Assembly (NCBI GenBank): GCA_009193035.1
Contig: SWDT01000186.1
Coordinates: 288,028-352,027, forward strand
DNA: 64,000 nucleotides
DNA from: Halicephalobus mephisto
Lineage: Eukaryota > Nematoda > Chromadorea > Rhabditida > Panagrolaimidae
Reading direction: 5' to 3'
In this document: piece after piece, positions 58,156 to 64,000 of the stretch
Numbering within the stretch: position 1 is the stretch's first letter
Layout: every line of letters starts with the position of its first letter
Position numbers and translations under genes: made by a program
Notes under the pieces: model-generated
Seen by the model: the letters and a program-made list of their open reading frames with translations, nothing else
Database searches by the model: none
What the model was told of the DNA's origin: nothing

Positions 58156-58950
58156 TGTAGTTTATGGAATTGGCATTTCGAGTCTGTACAGAGTATATAA
58201 CAGCTTTAAAAACGAACAGCGAGTAAATTAGAAAAGAGTCCGAGATCACCACTTCCTTGGATCCATCTCAACAACAAAAAGTGCACCACAAGCTCTCCTT
58301 GGTGGAAAAGTCGAATTCATAGTTAATTCGTGCAGTTACTCATTTTTTATACAAATCCTGAGACTCATCCGGAGGAATCGAAGAACCGATTCAACGAAAC
58401 AGAAAAGGGGAGTCTGAACTCACAAACTGTCCAATCGAAAATCTCACCACTGTTCAATCCTATAAATTAGAAGGATAAAATATTAATATGTTCGTAAATA
58501 ATGCAAAGAAAACATGAATGTCGTGTATCTTCGGTTTTGAATCAACTGGCATCCAATTGTGACGATACTTGGTCTGCCAGTTTGGAGGGTGGGAACAGTT
58601 GATTTCACTCTGCTCTCAGTCGCTTTCCGGCGGGAACAAATATTTGGAAATGCAAGAGTGGGATTGGAGATCCTCAACATCCACAACTTGCAGAAAAAAT
58701 CTTTGTGACTTCTCAAACATTTTCTGGCATTTCAGAAGGAAGGTCTGAAGATTGTCCGATGGTCAGTATTCCAAAACAGTAGCGTTCAGATTTCAAAAAA
58801 ATCTGAGCATTTCCTATTGTTGTTAGTTGCGACCTGAATTTCCCAGAAAACAGCTGGAACCACTTGATTTTCGTGTGGGGATTGCTGTAAACATTCTTTC
58901 TGTGGATTTGATATTGATAAAAGTGTATTGGGAAAAAAAGCAAAAATGAA

Positions 58951-59024
58951 TGCCCGGGGCAGGGGTCGAACCTACGACCTTGGGCTTATTAGACCCACGC
59001 TCTAACCGACTGAGCTACTCGGGC
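58951..59024 (-). tRNA. tRNA-Ile (anticodon AAT), second copy
   Basis: Identical over 74 nt to the gene at 57241-57314, including the acceptor mismatch, and on the same strand. About 20 bp of 3' flank are similar (AAAAATGAA against AAAAATAAA), while the 5' flanks differ. Confidence 0.93.
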
Positions 59025-59820
59025 GCGGACAACTTCCTCCGGCCAGCCCACAAAAACGCCACCCTGTGGCCACTATTTCCAGTATAATCTATCCATAAAA
59101 TTCGGAAAATTAGAAATTAACATGAATTAATGCTCATAACAATAGTTGAAATCCGGTCCGTCCCCTTCTCTCATCAGTTGAAAAAGCTCCCTTTCAGAAA
59201 TCCGTTCTCTGAAGAGAACCTAACTGACGACCGAACTCTCGTCGAAGTGAACTATTCGAATGGGCTGTATTTCAAGAGGTTCAAAGTGATGTAATGTCAG
59301 GAATCAATTTCCCCTGCAGAATGATTTTTTGAATTCAATTAATTATTAAACATGATAGTTCTTTGATAAGTGAAAAATTGAGCTCTGAAGTGTTAATGTA
59401 AAAAATCTATTAGATATCTGTAAGTATCGTGAAATCCTCTCTCATCATAGGGATAATTCATCAAATAATCTGTCTAAAGTATAGGTCAAAGAATCAGCTA
59501 TCGAAATATAAAAGAAAACTTGTAAAGTGGTGAGTTCATTTATATCGTTTTTCTATAAGGAAATCAATACAATTGAACAGGTTAAGAAATTCGTTCTTCG
59601 AAAAGATGATTTGATAAGTTATTGATTCTTTGACATTCTTGATAAAGCAAGCTTATTCGAGCGTCGGTCCAGTCAGTTGACATTGATTCTGTAATAATAT
59701 TAATACTTATATTCCACATCGGGATGGTGCGGAAAAATTGCTTCGGCCGTGAATGTAAATAGCATGGGGATACAATGATTCTTCCAACACATTGATACCT
59801 GTTGAGGGCTCTTTTTACAG
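59025..59820. other. Upstream of the unknown 59.8-62.7 kb gene
   Basis: No certain exon is visible; the first exon(s) of the next gene may be here. Confidence 0.45.
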
Positions 59821-62655
59821 GAGTAAGCCGGCGACAAAGAACGTGTGGTGGTATTCCGTCTTCCCTTTGTCATCAACGAATATCTCAAGTGCTGTGAGTT
59901 TCCTTTCGTTGAATAAACCCATTTCCGATGTTTCAGAAGTTCATTGGTTCCTTCCTGGAACCAGGTGCCAGAAAGCCCGGAATTTCAAATTGTTTTCGAC
60001 GATAATGAGTATTGGGTAATTCGCTGTCAACTTCGAAGACAGAAACATGGGTGCAGGAAGCTTCGGGAATACCCGTCTGAATGTAATCACTACTACGTCA
60101 GTGCAATCGATTACGGTATTGATTTGTGGATACTCTTTCCACAAACGAAATTCCCGAAAGGAATTGAAGAGGTGAGATCTGTCAATATTGATTTCTATCA
60201 CCGTTGGCATAAAATTCAATTCTACTCTATTTTCATGAATATATACAATATACAAAAATACGATAATTGTCCGATTGGGAGGACGCTACCCTTTATCGAG
60301 CAGAGAGAGGAAAACATTCTTTTCTCACTTAAAGGCAATAGTTTTTTCGCATGTAATTTTCCTTATTTCGTAAGTTTAATAAGGTTTCGTTACCCAAGTT
60401 TGAGATTATTCCAACTAAAATCCACAACACAATCAGTAGATTTCATAACTGATAAACTTTTCAACTTATTGACTTCCTATTGTCTATTTCGTTAAATAAT
60501 ACTGTTTTCAGATGAAAGCTCTACTAAAAGAAGGAGAACTACACGAAGTTCAAGGAGAAACCGAATGCAAATTGTTGATCAACTATGGTGAAGTCAGAGT
60601 AATACTACTACGAGAACTTGCAGACTTTATGGAACAACTACACAAGCAGGAATTTTCTGACGAAGATATCGCTGTTTCTTTCAAACATAAGAAGATAGTT
60701 CAGAACTTCAAAGAAACTCCCATCAACAATCAACGTGAATTTGCATGTTTCCTTTCACATCTCTACTGTGTTTATCGAAAAATTGAAATGAAGATGGAAA
60801 ACGCTGGATATCCTGATATTCTTTCCGATTTAGACTCTGAAGAAAAGTCACTTTCTAAGATCGGGTCCAATCTAGAAAGAACAAAAGAAGAGTACAAATC
60901 GATGGATAGAAACGACTTCTTAGAGATGTACCCAGTTGTGAAAAAGCTCTTTTTCTGTTACACCGATTATATTAGATACTCAATAGGTCATGCAAGTGAT
61001 ATGGATGAAGGGGACAATCTTCCGGGAACTGCGGACGAAATCGAGCCATGGCTCACACAATTGAACACTTGGTTCCCGATCAAAGTGAACGGCAAATGGA
61101 TCAACTGCATGAGTCCTTTCATTGCAACTCCTTCCGGTTATGAACACGTTGTAGAAACACTTCACAGAACAGTCAAATTCAGTAATTCCTTAGTGATTAA
61201 CAATGATGAGGTAGTTGAACCATATATCGGGTACGACAACACCAGGGTTTTGTTCGGGTTTGTTGACATGGAAGGTGCGGAGACGAGTGAAGTCTCCAGT
61301 AACTCAAGCTTATTAGAGTCGGAGTGCCCGGAGAAATGCACTCAAGATGTAAGAAGCTGGATTTGCACAAAGTGTGGTGACTTTGTCAGCGTCGAGCAGA
61401 AATCTACAGGAGAATCACTCCTGTTCTGCACCTGCGGATCACGGAGATACACTAGTCACCTTCTGAAGTGTCATCATCCAAGTTGTCAGATGCAGGTGCA
61501 AGAAGCAAGACAAGACGACTCCAGGGACGAGTTGTTAGGAGCTAATGATGTTCAGTACTCAACATCTTTAGAACAAACTATCCATACTCAAAGGAAACCT
61601 ATTGGGCACAATTATATGGTGGAAGTAATCACTCTGTCCGACTCTGAAGAAGAGTATCAGTCTCCGAGAAAGGTAGGAATCTCAAGTCTCATTTCTCTTG
61701 CATAATTGATTTTCAGCGACGTCGAATCACGTTCAAAGCGGAACCAGCAGATGAGCCAAGGCACGGAGATTCCCAATCAGTCATTTCCAGTATAAACTTT
61801 ACTGAATGCCCAGGTATAGATGAAGATATGAAGCCCAATGTTGGCAACTCTCAAGCGAACCCCTTAGCGGCTCTTCCTTACGCTTTCAACCTCATTCCTG
61901 CTCCTCCAGCGTGTGCTGCAGATGAATGGATTTCCAATTCTGATGGTCTTACTCCGAAAACAGTGAATGAAGTGAAACGTATTATGCTGAAATTCCACTG
62001 TGTCGAGGAGTCTCGTAGAAGAAACTTGTTTATATACGACACCTTACTGCAACCTCTTCAAACTCATACTGTTTTCAAGGGTTCTGAGGGAGTAGACCTT
62101 AGTTTCCCCACTCCGTATTCGACCTTCTTTCGAGCTCTAAACGAAATTAGAAACTCAAGAATGAATGCCTACATTATTCCGAATATCTACATCGTCTATG
62201 GGATGGATCTGACTATCAGAGGATTAAACACAGAACATGGCTTGAAGCAGCTCTGTGACTTTATCGAGAAGTTATTTAAGGCTCTGGATCAAGACTTCGG
62301 GAAAGAGTCAGCCCAACGATTCAAAAGCGGGGATTCCGCTGCTGTTGTTTCACCCCAATATCCCGTTGTGCACTTCATCACGATTCCACATTGCAAAACA
62401 GATGTTCCTCGAACCATAGACTACAACAATCGATTCGACAGAGTCAATCAGTATCTGCGAGATTGCGTCCGAGAAAACAATGGGAAGAATGGCAGAACAC
62501 TGAAACTCATTGATTGGCAGAGGGAGGTGGAAGAGAGAGAGGCGGAATTAAGAGAATCCTATACACAAGTTTCCAAAGACATGGTCGATATGAGAGCTAT
62601 ATTTCTCCATCACTTGCTCCGGAGAGATCAAGCACAATTCATAGTTCGGGCATAA
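59821..62655 (+). CDS. Unknown acidic protein with Cys-rich segment (5' end uncertain)
   Basis: Phase-consistent exons are 59937-60171, 60512-61672 and 61717-62655; 59821-59893 is a probable earlier exon and the start codon is not located. The visible protein is about 790 residues: a Cys/His-containing N-part (VIRCQLRRQKHGCRKLREYP, CNHYYVSAIDYGIDLWILF), a long helical acidic middle, then a zinc-binding-like segment (WICTKCGDFVSVE, LLFCTCGSRRY, LLKCHHPSC). Next is a VITLSDSEEE stretch of SUMO-interacting-motif type followed by basic PRKRRR. The C-terminal domain (YIIPNIYIVYGMDL, VVHFITIPHC, RFDRVNQYLRDCVRENNG, LKLIDWQREVEE) faintly recalls SGNH/GDSL folds, but no GDS serine motif is seen. I do not recognise the family and infer no function; the SIM-like and basic motifs hint at a nuclear role. 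Confidence 0.7.
60383..60404 (+). other. SL1 spliced-leader-like 22-mer in an intron
   Basis: The 22 bases match nematode SL1 at 20 positions: GGTTT and then TTACCCAAGTTTGAG are identical, and the two bases between (AA in SL1, positions 6-7) are CG here. The next bases are ATTATT, not the GT donor of an SL RNA gene, and no Sm site (AATTTTTGG-type) was seen downstream. It is therefore not a functional SL RNA gene. It lies in the intron 60172-60511. Confidence 0.6.
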
Positions 62656-64000
62656 TAAGATTTCGATTATTCTGAGTTTTTGAGAAGTAATCTGTGGAAA
62701 AACGTGTTTTAAAGTGCAATCAGAAATTAAGAAATCCTCGTAGACAAAATCAAAGTTGTGACCTACAAGCGCAGAAGGAAACAACGGGAGTCAAAAGGCA
62801 TTTTGCATATCTTCTTTGAAACGTTGATCGATCTTGTTCAAGAGGACAGCTTCTACTACGGTATGCAAACTGACGAAAATTCAAACCAGTCAGTTCGCTC
62901 TAGTGCTGTATGCAAATTATTAATTCGATTTCGATTTCGACATTGATCTCTTTATATTCTGCGTCATTAGTTTATTTTATCGAGAAATGATATTTAATGT
63001 GCATTGAACTTATTTGGAGATGACAATACAGTCTGTGGATTCGGATATGCGAGGGAGTTCTTATTTTCCTATTACTGGAATTATCGGCTAGATTGCTTGT
63101 TAATTTCCCCCTTTAATCCCAACTTATTTCTCAGTCTCCTGACCAAATAGATAGAAATCATGAACAATGAGTTCTTAGTTCTTCACTGGAAAACTAGAAA
63201 TCTCTGACGTATGAATTCATGCAGAATTTGTTATCTGATTTCCTCCCTCCATGTATTCAGAGTATTCACCTATTTTATGAGAGGAGATGGCAATCAACGA
63301 GAACATAGACAACCGTGTTTTCTGAGATCATCAACCAAATTTGAGCAGCTTGTTAGTGAGATATAGCTCAATTTCATGAACATCAAAAATGCCAATCAAG
63401 TGGGAAATAATAAAAATGATTAGTTCTGTTATATTATGATCGCGAAAATACAAAGGCTTTCGAACTTAAATGCTGTAGGTTGAAAGCAAAGGCGGAAAAC
63501 GTTGTAAGTTATTATTCAAACTTCAACAACCCTGAGAAACAGAAATGCATTGAAAAGACTAGAAAAATTTCCAAGGACTACATGCCTTCAGGAACTGGAC
63601 AAGAAGGTGGATTGATTTTACAACAAAATGAAATATAGTTGTTTTAAGTTCGATAGTGTGGAGTAATCTTGTAAATATAGTTAATGGTGGGATTTTATTA
63701 GGATAAATTATGAATGCTGTAATCATCAGTGACTTCTAATATGAAATGATCAATTTTGTGGCAATTGATTGGAACTTGGTTTCTGTAGTTCGAAGGCTTC
63801 GTCATACGAAATAACTCTTCATATGATTAGAGATAGATCTATAGTCAGTAAAGGGAAAACCAAGTCTATAGCCACGAAATTAATTTCCCTTTCAGATAAA
63901 GAATTAGTTGTGTAACTTTAGGTGAATATGGACAATGATATCACTATCTTGACACATTTGTCGATGGTTTTGGATGCGCTGCTAATTCCTTTGATATTTA
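62656..64000. other. Right-end region, no gene recognised
   Basis: Only short ORFs without family features and moderately AT-rich DNA. The ORF 62758-62946 starts MTYKRRRKQRESKGILHIFF but has no further support. Confidence 0.5.

Larger units (their letters stand above)
57315..58950. other. Region between the two tRNA-Ile genes
   Basis: Contains a 45-bp direct duplication (57459-57550; GTAGGCACAAAGATCGGACT) in a relatively GC-rich patch, and a possible minus-strand exon at 57912-58155. The rest is unassigned. Confidence 0.5.

Noticed and set aside
60383..60500. A functional SL RNA gene
   Set aside because: The leader-like 22-mer is not followed by GT, and no Sm-binding site or SL RNA body is visible.

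Overview
This window is nuclear DNA from a nematode. The evidence is short cis-spliced introns with TTTTCAG-type acceptors, a 5S rRNA close to the C. elegans form, a tandem cluster of nematode-type chemoreceptors, a cuticlin-type ZP gene and a 22-nt match (20 of 22 positions) to the SL1 spliced leader. Genes are intron-rich and sit in AT-rich DNA full of small repeats and MITE-like elements. All calls come from reading the sequence; exon boundaries were chosen so that splice sites and codon phase agree.

Left part (1-14.7 kb): a partial minus-strand N-terminal exon; the 3' two thirds of ire-1 (end of lumenal domain, membrane segment, kinase and KEN RNase); an inositol polyphosphate 5-phosphatase with a 5S rRNA gene inside one intron and pogo-like MITEs in another; and a DNAJC14-type membrane J-protein whose J domain lacks the HPD motif, which uses a GC-AG intron and has a second open frame overlapping its last exon.

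Middle (14.9-33.6 kb): six minus-strand copies of one srsx-like chemoreceptor gene. Four are intact with identical four-exon architecture (30, 128 and 371 nt, then about 470-500 nt), one is 5'-truncated and one is a decayed single exon. A tRNA-Leu(AAG) pseudogene and a functional-looking tRNA-Leu(AAG) lie upstream of the outer members.

33.5-47 kb: a second tRNA-Leu(AAG) copy lies in an inverted duplication that also copied an intron-exon junction of a cuticlin-like ZP-domain gene (35.1-38.5 kb). A gene-poor repeat zone follows (38.6-47.6 kb), with a 989-bp TIR element, hairpin arrays of a TAGTGACTG/CAGTCACTA motif, minisatellites and a tRNA-Thr(AGT).

Right part (47.6-64 kb): a complete nine-exon Mesh/SUSD2-type gene (NIDO, AMOP, vWD, sushi, transmembrane) on the minus strand; two identical tRNA-Ile(AAT) genes; a decayed copy of Mesh exon 1; and an unrecognised multi-exon gene encoding an acidic protein with a Cys-rich segment, with the SL1-like 22-mer in one intron. 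The genes form no obvious operon. The window mixes conserved housekeeping or ER-stress genes, epithelial and cuticle surface proteins, and a rapidly duplicating chemosensory cluster.
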